Shown: positions 1-8,187, numbered from the stretch's first letter. The stretch: DNA of 43,894 bases from Clostridium sp. (GCA_012798835.1 JAAZML010000104.1:1-43894), one strand, 5' to 3'. Numbers and translations: made by a program. Notes: generated from the letters alone by a model not told the origin.

Positions 1-261
1 AAAAAATTCGATTCCGAATACTATGAAAAAATATATTTCTATGATGGGAAGCAAAACAAAAAGAGTAAAAATTTTTGCTTTGCTGTTAAAATGAAAGGAT
101 TTGAAATAGAAGGAGATATTGCGAATCTTAAAAATGGAGTTTCTTTATTTATAAGTTCTCCTGATAATGAATTCATGATTTATCCTTACAATGGTCTTTT
201 AAAGACTAAAGAGTTCAGGTATAAAGATGGGGTTGCGGATAATATTTGGGGCCTATGGTAA
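1..261 (+). CDS. 3' end of an unrecognised gene (partial at window edge)
   Basis: An open frame enters from the left edge and runs 86 codons to a TAA at 259-261. The translation is lysine- and aromatic-rich, with a region reading FAVKMKGFEIEGDIANLKNG and a C-terminus ending NIWGLW. I recognise no domain. The composition suggests a soluble or secreted beta-rich protein, but that is a guess. The frame overlaps the start of a short-chain dehydrogenase fragment that begins abruptly at about 246. The last few codons may therefore be foreign sequence joined by a rearrangement, so the natural C-terminus may be lost. Confidence 0.5.
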   Translation, partial: KKFDSEYYEKIYFYDGKQNKKSKNFCFAVKMKGFEIEGDIANLKNGVSLFISSPDNEFMIYPYNGLLKTKEFRYKDGVADNIWGLW

Positions 262-488
262 ATGAGATTGCCTATGCTGTTTCAAAAGAAGCAATTATTG
301 GTTTGTGTAAACAGGTGCCCGTAGCACTTGCTCCACAAAATATTCGGGTAAATTGTATTAATCCCAGACCTACAGATACAGGATATCTTTTTGGAGAAGA
401 CTATAAAGTAGTTGTCAAGATGTTTCCAAGTGGAAGATGGGAAACGCCTAAGGATGCTGCCAAGTTAGTACTTGCCTTATCATCATAA
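246..488 (+). pseudogene. Short-chain dehydrogenase/reductase fragment
   Basis: The 80 codons correspond to the C-terminal half of a FabG-like short-chain dehydrogenase. The fragment starts at the LGPM segment that normally follows the catalytic-serine strand. It keeps the active-site YxxxK motif (YAVSK, residues 10-14) and the region around INPRPTDTGY and GRWETPKDAA. The Rossmann NAD(P)-binding half and catalytic Ser are missing upstream. The last 15 or so residues, normally ending in a glycine-rich dimer tail, are missing downstream. The only in-frame start is a TTG at 246 with no ribosome binding site. It is almost certainly a nonfunctional remnant. Confidence 0.75.
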
Positions 489-536
489 TCATCTTATGCC
501 TTCATGGCCGAATAACTAACTACTCTACGCTATTTG

Positions 537-714
537 CTATCTAGTAATATCACCTTTCCCCCGTTTTAACTCTTGGTTTAATGTGGCAGAACATACACCT
601 AAACGCTTTGCCATTTCCCGTTGGCTAAACCTTTTCAGCTTTGAAACTGCGTCTCTTTTCTATAGCACTATTCAAACTTATTTTAGATGTTTTGTCTGTT
701 TTATTTTCTGGCAT
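537..714 (-). pseudogene. Frameshifted helix-turn-helix remnant, IS30-like transposase N-terminus
   Basis: Reading from 714 down, a first frame starts with ATG (MPENKTDKTSK) and stops after about 29 codons. The adjacent frame then continues as KLKRFSQREMAKRLGVCSAT and ends LNQELKRGKGDITR at the stop 537-539. The FSQREMAKRLG...LNQELKR pattern is a helix-turn-helix of the type at the N-terminus of IS30-family transposases. One base change in length is needed to join the frames, and no transposase catalytic domain follows. It is most likely a relic of an insertion element. A decayed small regulator is the alternative. Confidence 0.5.
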
Positions 715-770
715 TATTATAAAAACACCTAAGCAAGCAAGATATATTTTGCCTAACACTAGGATATTTT

Positions 771-844
771 ATGTTATAATATTTTTATAAACTACTATTT
801 CTATGTAAGGAGGTAATCGTACTATGGCTATAAATCAAAAATAA
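771..844 (+). other. Orphan promoter and ribosome binding site with six-codon frame
   Basis: A TATAAT with extended TG lies at 775-780. A near-perfect Shine-Dalgarno AAGGAGG (807-813) is followed 10 bases later by ATG (824-826), but the frame reads only MAINQK before TAA at 844. A single added base would extend it to read KIRAWLYEIA before stopping. This looks like the start region of a lost gene. It may now simply transcribe the downstream lipoprotein gene. Confidence 0.35.
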
Positions 845-896
845 GGGCATGGCTTTATGAAATAGCTTGACATAGTAAAAAAGATGGAGGGGAATT

Positions 897-1718
897 ATGG
901 ATAGAATTAAAGTATTAGTGATAGCAATTTTAATGCTTGTGTTTGTGGGGTGTACTTTACCTGGTGTAAATGAGGGTAACCCAAATAAAAACATTGATGG
1001 GGATGGTTTATCCGATAACAATGAGATTTTAAATTCTGTAAAAACAAATATAAATAAGGCTCATGAAGTAGGTAAAAATGTAGATATATTGGAAGCCGAT
1101 AAATACATAGATTATGCTATGAAATTACTAGAACAATATTTATCAGCCAATGATCTGGATAGCAAAGATATTGATTTTATAGATAATATTAGCGGCATCA
1201 ATGTATCTGAATATCCCGAGTATATTTTAGTTGAATATGATAAGTCTGATTATACATATGGATATGGTAGATTAGGTAATTACACCTCGTGGAAAGTTAT
1301 TAAACACAAGCCATACAATTTAGTTGACATAATTGAAAAGAATGGTCCGTTATTGCTTTCAGAAGAGCATAGAATGGTGGATGTAGGTGGAGAACTCATG
1401 TTGTTTATTTATGGCAGGGATCTTTGGGAGGGAAGTAGATCAGTTCAAATTAATGCATATAAAATAGAGGAAAACGGGGTTACGAAAGTACAACCTATAA
1501 AATATGATAGTGATGACGAAAGTCTATGGATATGTAAGGAGTATGGGTCTATCAGAACAAAACCTGTAAGTGCTTTGGGGGGATTTAGCATAAGATTTGA
1601 GTCTATTTCGGAGGATGCGAAAAAAGTGGAGATATTGGCACATGAAAACCTTGATGAGGATGCTGCTACACATATTTTGGAGCTTAATTTAGATGAAAAT
1701 GGGCAGTACAAATTTTAA
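897..1718 (+). CDS. Hypothetical lipoprotein with a DxDG calcium-type loop
   Basis: The 273-residue product begins with a charged, then hydrophobic, signal peptide and a lipobox FVGC, so Cys19 should be lipidated and the protein anchored on the outer face of the membrane. Residues 34-43 (DGDGLSDNNE) form a DxDGxxDxxE loop of the kind that binds calcium in thrombospondin type 3 and dockerin-like repeats. Only one copy is present. The rest is acidic and I do not recognise a family. GGAGGGG at 887-892 sets the ATG start. The gene stands alone between decayed sequence and asnA. Function is unknown. Confidence 0.75.
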   Translation: MDRIKVLVIAILMLVFVGCTLPGVNEGNPNKNIDGDGLSDNNEILNSVKTNINKAHEVGKNVDILEADKYIDYAMKLLEQYLSANDLDSKDIDFIDNISGINVSEYPEYILVEYDKSDYTYGYGRLGNYTSWKVIKHKPYNLVDIIEKNGPLLLSEEHRMVDVGGELMLFIYGRDLWEGSRSVQINAYKIEENGVTKVQPIKYDSDDESLWICKEYGSIRTKPVSALGGFSIRFESISEDAKKVEILAHENLDEDAATHILELNLDENGQYKF

Positions 1719-1787
1719 AAAATTCTTTAGGGATTTGTTAGTCTAGGTAAATTTCATGCAATTACCGTAGAAAGAGGGGTATAACTA

Positions 1788-1817
1788 TTGGAATTTAGGA
1801 GGGTTAAGTGGTATAAT
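1788..1817 (+). promoter_or_regulatory. Promoter of asnA
   Basis: TTGGAA at 1788-1793 and TATAAT at 1812-1817 are separated by 18 bases, giving a good vegetative sigma-A promoter about 45 bases before the asnA start. No T-box antiterminator sequence is visible in the short leader. Confidence 0.6.
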
Positions 1818-1862
1818 GTGAATTGGTTATTTTGTTAACAATAAACTAGAAAGCGTTGGGTG

Positions 1863-2882
1863 ATGAAGAAATTGAATGGGCTAAAAATTCCGCAGGATTA
1901 TTGTCCGACTTTGTCTATCAAAGATACGGCAATAGCGATTAAAAAAATAAAAGATTTTTTTGAGATATCTTTAGCATCAGCATTAAATTTGACTCGCGTC
2001 TCTGCTCCGCTTTTTGTAAGACCCGAAACAGGAATGAATGACAACCTAAGTGGGGTAGAGAAACCCGTAAATTTTAAAGTTAAATCTATTGGTGGCAGGA
2101 ATGTTGAGATAGTACATTCTTTAGCCAAATGGAAAAGGGTGGCACTGAAAAGATATGGCTTTGGGAGTGGAGAAGGCCTTTACACAGATATGAATGCCAT
2201 AAGGAAAGACGAAGAATTAGATAACCTTCATTCAATATATGTTGACCAGTGGGATTGGGAGGCTATAATAAAAAAAGAAGAGCGCACGGAGGACAAGCTA
2301 AAAAGTATAGTACTAAAAATACATAATGTCTTAAAAGATACCGAGTCTATGATCCATAGGGATTATCCTTGCATACCTAAAGAACTTCCTGAGGATATAT
2401 TTTTCATTACAACTCAAGAACTTGAAGATATGTACCCCTTGCTAACACCCAAGGAAAGGGAAGATGCCATATGCAAAGAAAAGAAGGCGGTATTTCTTTC
2501 AAAAATTGGTGGACATCTTGAGTCGGGCATAAAGCACGATGGGAGAGCACCCGACTATGATGATTGGACATTAAATGGAGACATATTGTTGTGGTATCCC
2601 CTTTTGGAAACCACTCTTGAGATATCGTCCATGGGGATTAGGGTTGATGAGGATTCCCTTATAAGCCAGCTAAAGGAATCTGGTTGCCTAGAAAAAAAAG
2701 AGCTTGATTACCATAAGGATCTTCTTAGCAAGAGATTACCCTACACGGTAGGGGGAGGGATAGGTCAGTCAAGGCTATGTATGTATTTTCTTAAAAAAGC
2801 TCATGTCGGCGAAGTTCAAGCATCGGTCTGGCCCGATTCGACCATTGATGTGTGCAAAAGTGCAAATATTTACTTGTTATAG
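1863..2882 (+). CDS. asnA: Aspartate--ammonia ligase AsnA
   Basis: AsnA makes asparagine from aspartate, ammonia and ATP in the cytoplasm. The sequence aligns with the E. coli enzyme along its length. Shared segments include NLSGVEKPV, VHSLAKWKR, GEGLYTDMNA, YVDQWDWE, HDGRAPDYDDW, LEISSMGIRVD and the class II synthetase-like GGGIGQSRLCM near the C-terminus. Length (339-340 aa) is normal for the family. The C-terminal tail after VWPD is slightly longer than in E. coli. Either GTG at 1860 or ATG at 1863 could start it; ATG is chosen, and no strong ribosome binding site decides. asnS lies 155 bases downstream in the same direction, so asparagine synthesis and charging genes are adjacent. Confidence 0.95.
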   Translation: MKKLNGLKIPQDYCPTLSIKDTAIAIKKIKDFFEISLASALNLTRVSAPLFVRPETGMNDNLSGVEKPVNFKVKSIGGRNVEIVHSLAKWKRVALKRYGFGSGEGLYTDMNAIRKDEELDNLHSIYVDQWDWEAIIKKEERTEDKLKSIVLKIHNVLKDTESMIHRDYPCIPKELPEDIFFITTQELEDMYPLLTPKEREDAICKEKKAVFLSKIGGHLESGIKHDGRAPDYDDWTLNGDILLWYPLLETTLEISSMGIRVDEDSLISQLKESGCLEKKELDYHKDLLSKRLPYTVGGGIGQSRLCMYFLKKAHVGEVQASVWPDSTIDVCKSANIYLL

Positions 2883-3037
2883 TTTGCTGTCTCAGAAGAC
2901 AAGATATAATAGGTGACTAAAAATAATATTTTGGATAATGATATAAAAAACACATCCATATACTAGAGAATAATTTTATAAATACGCAATATCAGTTTAC
3001 AATTCATGCTGAAACACTAATAATATGGGGGTAGAAA

Positions 3038-4432
3038 ATGGAGACGGTATTAATTAAAAAACTTTATAGGGAGACTGAAAAATACCTGGATAAGGATATA
3101 ACTGTATCGGGATGGGTTCGCACAATAAGAGATTCCAAGGTATTTGGTTTTATTGAGCTCAATGATGGTACCTTTTTTAGAAACATTCAGATTGTATTTG
3201 AAGAACATAATATTGATAATTTTAAGGAAATAACAAAACTTCCTGCAGGTTCCGCTATTATGGCGCACGGGAGGATTGTTGGGACCCCTAATGCTAAGCA
3301 GCCTTTTGAGCTGAAAGCCACCAATATTCAAATTGAGGGGCTGTCGGAGCCCGATTATCCCCTTCAAAAGAAGAGGCATTCCTTTGAATTTCTAAGAACC
3401 ATTGCCCATCTGAGACCTCGGACAAACGCTTTCTCTGCAGTGTTCAGAATAAGATCCCTTGCTTCTTTTGCGATACATAAATTCTTTCAGGAAAGAAATT
3501 TTGTCTATGTACATACTCCTATTATAACGGGAAGTGATGCAGAGGGTGCAGGTCAAATGTTTAGGGTTACAACCTTGGATATGGACAATATACCCAAAAC
3601 GCCTGAAGGGAAAGTAGACTTCGCAAAAGACTTTTTTGATAAAGAAACGCATCTAACTGTCAGCGGACAATTGGAAGGTGAAACTTATTGCATGGCTTTT
3701 AAGAATATTTATACGTTTGGACCTACTTTTAGGGCGGAAAACTCCAATACAGCAAGACACGCAGCCGAATTTTGGATGATAGAACCCGAGATAGCATTTG
3801 CTGATTTGGAAGATGACATGCAGCTTGCGGAGGATATGCTAAAGTATATCGTGGGCTATTGTATGGAAAATGCCCCTGAGGAAATGGAATTCTTCAATAA
3901 GTTCATCGATAAAACGCTAATTGATAGGTTAAATAATATAGTAAATTCGGAATTTGCCCGAATTACCTACACTGAAGCCATTGAACTACTTATAAAATCC
4001 AACAAAAATTTTAATTATCCTGTAAGCTGGGGCATAGATCTTCAAACGGAACATGAGCGGTATCTTACTGAGCATGTGTTTAGTAAGCCAGTGTTTGTTA
4101 CCGATTACCCCAAGGATATAAAGGCCTTTTATATGAGGCTTAATGATGATAATAAGACTGTTGCCGCGATGGATCTTTTGGTGCCGGGAGTGGGAGAAAT
4201 AATTGGGGGAAGTCAGAGGGAGGAAAGGCTAGAACTTTTAGAGAACAGAATGGCGGAATTCGGTTTAAACAAGGAAGACTATTGGTGGTACTTGGATCTC
4301 CGGAGATTTGGGGGTACCAAACATGCGGGATTTGGCCTTGGTTTTGAAAGAGCAATCATGTATATTACTGGGATGACCAATATTAGAGATGTAATAGCAT
4401 TTCCAAGAACCGTACATTCTTCGGGATTTTAA
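3038..4432 (+). CDS. asnS: Asparagine--tRNA ligase AsnS
   Basis: This 464-residue class IIb aminoacyl-tRNA synthetase charges tRNA-Asn with asparagine. Residues 17-105 form the OB-fold anticodon-binding domain (starting [12 protein letters not shown]). The catalytic domain follows, with motif 2 around residues 227-250 ([15 protein letters not shown], then EFWMIEPE) and motif 3 near residue 430 ([15 protein letters not shown]). The FRAENSNT form of motif 2 and the C-terminal FPR are typical of AsnRS rather than AspRS. GGGGG at 3027-3031 precedes the ATG. A hairpin terminator follows. Together with upstream asnA it supplies asparaginyl-tRNA directly. Confidence 0.97.
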   Translation: METVLIKKLYRETEKYLDKDITVSGWVRTIRDSKVFGFIELNDGTFFRNIQIVFEEHNIDNFKEITKLPAGSAIMAHGRIVGTPNAKQPFELKATNIQIEGLSEPDYPLQKKRHSFEFLRTIAHLRPRTNAFSAVFRIRSLASFAIHKFFQERNFVYVHTPIITGSDAEGAGQMFRVTTLDMDNIPKTPEGKVDFAKDFFDKETHLTVSGQLEGETYCMAFKNIYTFGPTFRAENSNTARHAAEFWMIEPEIAFADLEDDMQLAEDMLKYIVGYCMENAPEEMEFFNKFIDKTLIDRLNNIVNSEFARITYTEAIELLIKSNKNFNYPVSWGIDLQTEHERYLTEHVFSKPVFVTDYPKDIKAFYMRLNDDNKTVAAMDLLVPGVGEIIGGSQREERLELLENRMAEFGLNKEDYWWYLDLRRFGGTKHAGFGLGFERAIMYITGMTNIRDVIAFPRTVHSSGF

Positions 4433-4461
4433 GCATATTATTGGGGGATAATAAGGTAAAT

Positions 4462-4507
4462 ATAAAAGAGTCAAACAGGTTTTTGCCTTACCCTTTTGAC
4501 TCTTTTT
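4462..4507 (+). terminator. Terminator after asnS
   Basis: The arms AAAGAGTCAAA (4464-4474) and TTTTGACTCTTTT (4494-4506) pair around a short loop and run into T residues. The A-rich left arm gives T residues on the other strand too, so it may also stop the convergent CBM3 gene. Confidence 0.8.
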
Positions 4508-4546
4508 AGATCGAGCTTTGTTTATTTATACAAGCACAGCTTATTT

Positions 4547-5485
4547 TTACGGTTCGCTACCAAATACGAGTTGGCCCGATATGTAGACGGCGACTTGGCT
4601 GGAATTGGAGGAGTAATCGTTATCTAGTATGTAATTAGACCAATCCGTTTTCCATACTCTTACCCTGATATCCATGCTTCCATTAGGGGCGAGGATAGCC
4701 CTGTTATCAGTAAAACCAATCTCTACATAATGATCAGCACCATTTCTTGGGGGAGTTAACTTTACGAATTGGCCAGTTGTACCTATATCCCCGATAGAAC
4801 ACCAATCGCAAGCAAAATTTTGTGTATCTTCACTATCAATAGTGTAAAAGTATCTTATCTTCACATCCGAAAGCTTAAGATCTGAACTGGAAGCATTCAT
4901 AAGCCTTAAGTTTATGGGAATCTGCGACGAAATCCCTACACCAGCGTTATCAAGGGAGGATAGAGTAACATTTTGCGCAATATTAATAGGCTTTGGTGTA
5001 TTGGTAGGGCGTGGTGTACTGATGGGCCTTGGTGTATTGGTAGGGCGTGGTGTATTGATGGGCCTTGGCGTATTGGTAGGGCGTGGTGTATTAATAGACC
5101 CTGATGCGTTGGTAGGTCTTGGTGTATTGATAGGTCTTGGTATATCAGTAGGTCTTGGCGTATTGTTAGAATCCAGAGTAGCGTCCGGCTCCCAAATACT
5201 TGTAGTATCTGGTACTGAAAATTCACCGTCCCTGTTGGGTGTATGCTCGGGTTCGGTTGCCAGTGCATATTTAGGTGCTGTGGCAGATATATCCGTTGGT
5301 ACGGTTGATATATCTGGGGCACCTGCGGGCTTAGAAGAGGGTGATTCAACTATTAAACCTGAAGGCTTAGTATTATTACCCGATCTCAAAATTAGCGTTG
5401 TCGAGGTAATTGATGCAATTATAAGGCAACATATCCCGTATGTAAGGATGCGCCTTCTCTTTCTTACATTATATCTTAATTTCAT
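4547..5485 (-). CDS. Membrane-anchored protein with Pro-Thr linker and C-terminal CBM3
   Basis: The 312-residue product has a short basic N-terminus (RKRRR), one hydrophobic segment at about residues 14-33 acting as signal anchor, and a long Ser/Thr/Pro linker. The linker contains about ten NTPRP(T/I)-type repeats. Residues 172-312 form a family 3 cellulose-binding module. Diagnostic segments are LSDVKIRYFYTID, FACDWCSIG, GADHYVEIGF, WKTDWSNY, NDYSSNSS and VAVYISGQLVFG. The layout (inside, membrane, linker, CBM3) resembles the outer half of RsgI-type polysaccharide-sensing anti-sigma factors. However, only about 12 residues lie inside, so there is no anti-sigma domain, and no sigI neighbour is present. 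It may tether cells to cellulose. The start is uncertain: the ATG at 5485 has a weak site, while a strong AAGGAGGT lies at 5550-5543. Confidence 0.85.
   Translation of the reverse strand: MKLRYNVRKRRRILTYGICCLIIASITSTTLILRSGNNTKPSGLIVESPSSKPAGAPDISTVPTDISATAPKYALATEPEHTPNRDGEFSVPDTTSIWEPDATLDSNNTPRPTDIPRPINTPRPTNASGSINTPRPTNTPRPINTPRPTNTPRPISTPRPTNTPKPINIAQNVTLSSLDNAGVGISSQIPINLRLMNASSSDLKLSDVKIRYFYTIDSEDTQNFACDWCSIGDIGTTGQFVKLTPPRNGADHYVEIGFTDNRAILAPNGSMDIRVRVWKTDWSNYILDNDYSSNSSQVAVYISGQLVFGSEP
4988..5166 (-). repeat. Tandem 18-bp repeats encoding a TPRP(T/I)N linker
   Basis: About ten imperfect copies of an 18-bp unit encode the six-residue motif N-T-P-R-P-(T/I). Alternating copies form a 36-bp higher-order unit (PTNTPRPINTPR). 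Copies are most alike in the middle and diverge at both edges, as expected for repeats that expand and contract by slippage. The repeat has no stop codon on the opposite strand, which creates a spurious plus-strand open frame. Confidence 0.85.
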
Positions 5486-5662
5486 GAGCTACCGTATACC
5501 ATATACGCCTATATGTCGCAACAGGGTATAGATATACAAACTACCTCCTTATAAAATATTTTAAAACTTATCTTATTGGGGATTTATACTTTAGTAGTTA
5601 ATTCATAGAAAATACAAGTGTGAAATTATTTTTAAATGTGTTTTTTTATTATTCCATCTACA

Positions 5663-5691
5663 ATTATATACTATTTGCAGGCGAATTTCAT
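5663..5691 (-). promoter_or_regulatory. Possible promoter of the CBM3 gene
   Basis: On the minus strand ATGAAA (5691-5686) and TATAAT (5668-5663) are 17 bases apart. The predicted leader is about 170 bases long and contains the strong AAGGAGGT at 5550-5543. The -35 element is only a partial match. Confidence 0.4.
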
Positions 5692-5717
5692 GCTTTTTAA
5701 AGAAATTTTTATTGAGG

Positions 5718-6329
5718 CTATAAAGCACCGAAGATAATATAGAAAAGGAAACCCAAAAGTCCGGAAGACAAAATAGCAAACACGGGGTGCAATTTAAATC
5801 TGGCTGTAGCCACAAAAATGACAAAGAATATAAAAATGCCGGCCTTATCTAGCCGTATGGCATGCAAAATGCCCGAAAAACCTCCCAATACACCTTCTAT
5901 TAATGTAGAAAAAGTAATTTCTATTTGGAATAATGATGTTTGGGCTAAAAATATTACGGCGGAGCAAATTAGGCCTATGGTTACAGGTCTTATTGTTTTC
6001 AAAATGGAATCTACAATTTTGTTTTCCTTAAACTGAGTAAGAAAACGAGCGATAATGATCACAATAAAAAAGGATGGAAACGTTACTCCCATAGTTGCCG
6101 ATACCGAGCCAAGAATTCCGGCGGCTTTTGCCCCCACGTAAGTTGCGGTATTTGTTGCTATGGGGCCTGGGGTCATTTCTGATACAGCCAATATATTTGC
6201 AAATTCTTCGGAGCTCATCCAACCCAGATACAGCATTTGTTCCTGAATCAAAGGTATCATCGCATAGCCCCCACCGAAGCTGACAGCCCCTATTTTTAAA
6301 AATGTCCAAAACAACAACAAATAAATCAT
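5718..6329 (-). CDS. Chromate transporter family protein, second half-size subunit
   Basis: This is one of two adjacent half-length CHR-family membrane proteins (203 aa). The family's N-terminal signature is present as FGGGYAMIPLIQEQ, followed by SEMTPGPIATNTATYVG. About five to six hydrophobic segments fill the rest. Short CHR proteins are usually encoded in pairs and act together, exporting chromate in the studied cases. Many members have untested anion substrates. Its ATG overlaps the stop of the upstream partner by four bases, implying translational coupling. The substrate cannot be told from sequence. Confidence 0.9.
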   Translation of the reverse strand: MIYLLLFWTFLKIGAVSFGGGYAMIPLIQEQMLYLGWMSSEEFANILAVSEMTPGPIATNTATYVGAKAAGILGSVSATMGVTFPSFFIVIIIARFLTQFKENKIVDSILKTIRPVTIGLICSAVIFLAQTSLFQIEITFSTLIEGVLGGFSGILHAIRLDKAGIFIFFVIFVATARFKLHPVFAILSSGLLGFLFYIIFGAL

Positions 6330-6901
6330 GATTTATATTCCCCTCTAGGTTTTCTTATGCAAGATATAAAGTATCTCACTACCCCCAAAACTATTCCTGA
6401 CAGTATTATAAGCATATTATTATCAAAAAACAATATAAGCACAAAGGCCAAGATAGCAATTATTGCTGAGGAGAAATTTTTTACTGTGCTTTTTATAAGT
6501 TTTATGGCTGTTACCAAGATTAGAGCCGTGACCCCAGCTCTCACCCCGGCAAAGGCTCTTGCTATATATATATTATCACTTATGGCAAAAAGGACTTGAT
6601 AGATGGCAAGTATGATTAAAAAAGAGGGAAGCACAACACCCAATGCAGCAGCAATACCTCCTTTAAGTCCCGCCCTTTTATAGCCCACGAATATTGAAGT
6701 ATTTATTGCTATTACGCCTGGGAGTGATTGCACTACAGCAAATATATCAATTATTTCTTCCCGAGTTGACCAGTTTTTATTTTCAACAACTTCCTTCTCT
6801 ATCAAAGGAAGCATGGCATAACCTCCTCCCAATGTAAAAGCACCTATCTTAAAAAATGTGGTAAAAATGCTTTGCAGTTCCTTGAAATCTTTGTTTTCCA
6901 T
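6326..6901 (-). CDS. Chromate transporter family protein, first half-size subunit
   Basis: This 191-residue partner shows the same signature, FTLGGGYAMLPLIEKE, then QSLPGVIAINTSIFVGYKR, and about five hydrophobic segments. It ends in a basic tail (RKPRGEYKS), which fits a cytoplasmic C-terminus. It is the promoter-proximal gene of a two-gene operon with the gene ending at 5718. The ribosome binding site AGGCAGG precedes the ATG. Two half-length proteins of roughly 190-200 residues together equal one full-length ChrA. As with its partner, chromate is the family name and not a proven substrate. Confidence 0.9.
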   Translation of the reverse strand: MENKDFKELQSIFTTFFKIGAFTLGGGYAMLPLIEKEVVENKNWSTREEIIDIFAVVQSLPGVIAINTSIFVGYKRAGLKGGIAAALGVVLPSFLIILAIYQVLFAISDNIYIARAFAGVRAGVTALILVTAIKLIKSTVKNFSSAIIAILAFVLILFFDNNMLIILSGIVLGVVRYFISCIRKPRGEYKS

Positions 6902-7096
6902 AATAACCTGCCTTTGTGTTTAAAGAATTTTTGTTTATATTTATATGATAACAATAAAGGGACATTTTAAAAAGGGTTTCTTTATTTTATTTCTTCGTAT
7001 TAACTGGGTATGGGATTTATGCTAGGAATTTTCTCCAAAGTGTCGTATAATATATATAGGCGAGTTTTATATTAAAATAAGGAGGTATCTCCCGCG

Positions 7097-7498
7097 ATGC
7101 TAAAGAACCTAATTGAAAGGAAAAGAAGAGAGAAGAAAAGGGCAGCAAGAAGAGAAGCAACCAAAAAAGCGGCGGTTGGAGTTGGAGTAGGAACCCTAGT
7201 TGGGTTGACAGCAGGCGTTTTGCTAGCACCGAAATCCGGAAAGGAGACCAGGGAAGAGATCGCCGATAATGCAAAAAAAGCAGCAGGCTCCATTACTAAC
7301 AACACAAAAAAGGCAGCAGGCAAGATAACTGAGGCCTCAAAGAAGGCTATGGAGACTATAAGGGAATCGGTAGGCGATATAAAAGAGAAGATTGCAGAAA
7401 CCAGATCAAATAGGGGAGAAGCCGATAGAGAAGATGACGGCATAGGAGTTGGCAGTGAAGAATCAAACGAGATCCAGGATAATGGGGATAACGAGTAA
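7097..7498 (+). CDS. YtxH-domain protein
   Basis: The 133-residue product has a strongly basic N-terminus (KRKRREKKRAARREATKK). A single hydrophobic Gly/Val/Ala segment at about residues 26-44 leads into the YtxH signature LLAPKSGKETREEI. A long amphipathic lysine/alanine-rich helix and an acidic tail follow. YtxH proteins are small envelope-associated proteins of unclear function, stress-induced with YtxG in Bacillus. A YtxG-like gene lies 220 bases downstream here. AAGGAGG at 7080-7086 precedes the ATG with a slightly long gap, and a small GGAG/CTCC stem could partly hide it. Confidence 0.85.
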   Translation: MLKNLIERKRREKKRAARREATKKAAVGVGVGTLVGLTAGVLLAPKSGKETREEIADNAKKAAGSITNNTKKAAGKITEASKKAMETIRESVGDIKEKIAETRSNRGEADREDDGIGVGSEESNEIQDNGDNE

Positions 7499-7520
7499 AC
7501 CAAAAGATATATGTTTTTTG

Positions 7521-7575
7521 AATAATAGGGGGGAAACCGAATTTGCTATTTGTTTCCCCCTATTATTTAGTTTTA
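7521..7575 (+). terminator. Terminator after the ytxH-like gene
   Basis: A 16-bp stem pairs 7521-7537 (AATAATAGGGGGGAAAC) with 7552-7567 (GTTTCCCCCTATTATT), with one bulged G and a 14-base loop. The T-tract after it is weak (TAGTTTTATG), so termination may be partial. Confidence 0.65.
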
Positions 7576-7718
7576 TGCAATACCGCTTAACAAAAGATAG
7601 GAATGGGATTACGGGCTTGTAGTGTCCCCAAAGTCTGATAAAAACAGTGGAAAGAATATGGGGGGAGCAGGTTTGGCAACTGGGGATCCCATTTTAAATG
7701 TACAAAGGAGGAAATAAA

Positions 7719-8102
7719 ATGTCCATAACAATACCTTATGAGCTTGCTAATTTTATTTTATACATGCTGGGGGCAGTCCTGATTGGGATCGTTATTGTCA
7801 CATTCTTGAACATAAATAAATTTATTAGAAGGATAGATGCTCTCTTGGAAAAGAATGAAGAAAACATTTCTCAAACCGTAGAGACATTACCCCAGATCGC
7901 ACAAAATATAAATGATACAACATTAGGAATTAAGCATGGGGTTGATAAAATCGGGGAAACGGTGGAAACGGTCGAAACCTCCGTTTTCGATACCTTGTTC
8001 TCCTTGACTGGGAATGTGGAGAATGTGCTTGATTTTATAAGTATTGCTGGCGAAATAATAAAGACAATTCTGGGTATTTTTCCGTTCAGGAAGAAAAAAT
8101 AA
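7719..8102 (+). CDS. DUF948/YtxG-like membrane protein
   Basis: This is a 127-residue protein with one N-terminal membrane segment (residues about 10-33), then a coiled-coil-like region rich in Asn, Thr, Glu and Val (NENISQTVETLPQIAQNIND). A short hydrophobic patch and a basic tail (RKKK) follow. This is the layout of DUF948/YtxG proteins, which occur beside YtxH in Firmicutes. An upstream ATG at 7698 exists, but AAAGGAGG at 7704-7711 points to the ATG at 7719. No enzyme motif is present; a structural or scaffolding role at the membrane is plausible but unproven. Confidence 0.75.
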   Translation: MSITIPYELANFILYMLGAVLIGIVIVTFLNINKFIRRIDALLEKNEENISQTVETLPQIAQNINDTTLGIKHGVDKIGETVETVETSVFDTLFSLTGNVENVLDFISIAGEIIKTILGIFPFRKKK

Positions 8103-8120
8103 TTGTGCTACGGATATAGA

Positions 8121-8152
8121 AAGGCGAAAAATGATTAAACATTTTCCGCCCA
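8121..8152 (-). terminator. Terminator of the zinc-ribbon gene
   Basis: On the minus strand CGCC/GGCG arms with CATTTT/AAAATG pair (8150-8123) with one mismatch and run into TTTCTAT. On the plus strand no T-tract follows, so it mainly serves the gene at 8188-8394. Confidence 0.5.
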
Positions 8153-8187
8153 AATGATTTCAAGTTGAATATTTTAAAACCGATGGA

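Noticed and set aside
2883-3037. Possible T-box leader before asnS
   Set aside because: The conserved T-box antiterminator sequence (AGGGTGGAACCGCG type) is absent, and no terminator lies before asnS.
4988-5166. CRISPR-like array
   Set aside because: The units are 18-bp coding repeats with no unique spacers, all in frame with a protein linker.
4914-5531. Long plus-strand open frame opposite the CBM3 gene
   Set aside because: It results from stop-free 18-bp repeats on the other strand; its glycine/valine/leucine repeats have no ribosome binding site or family.
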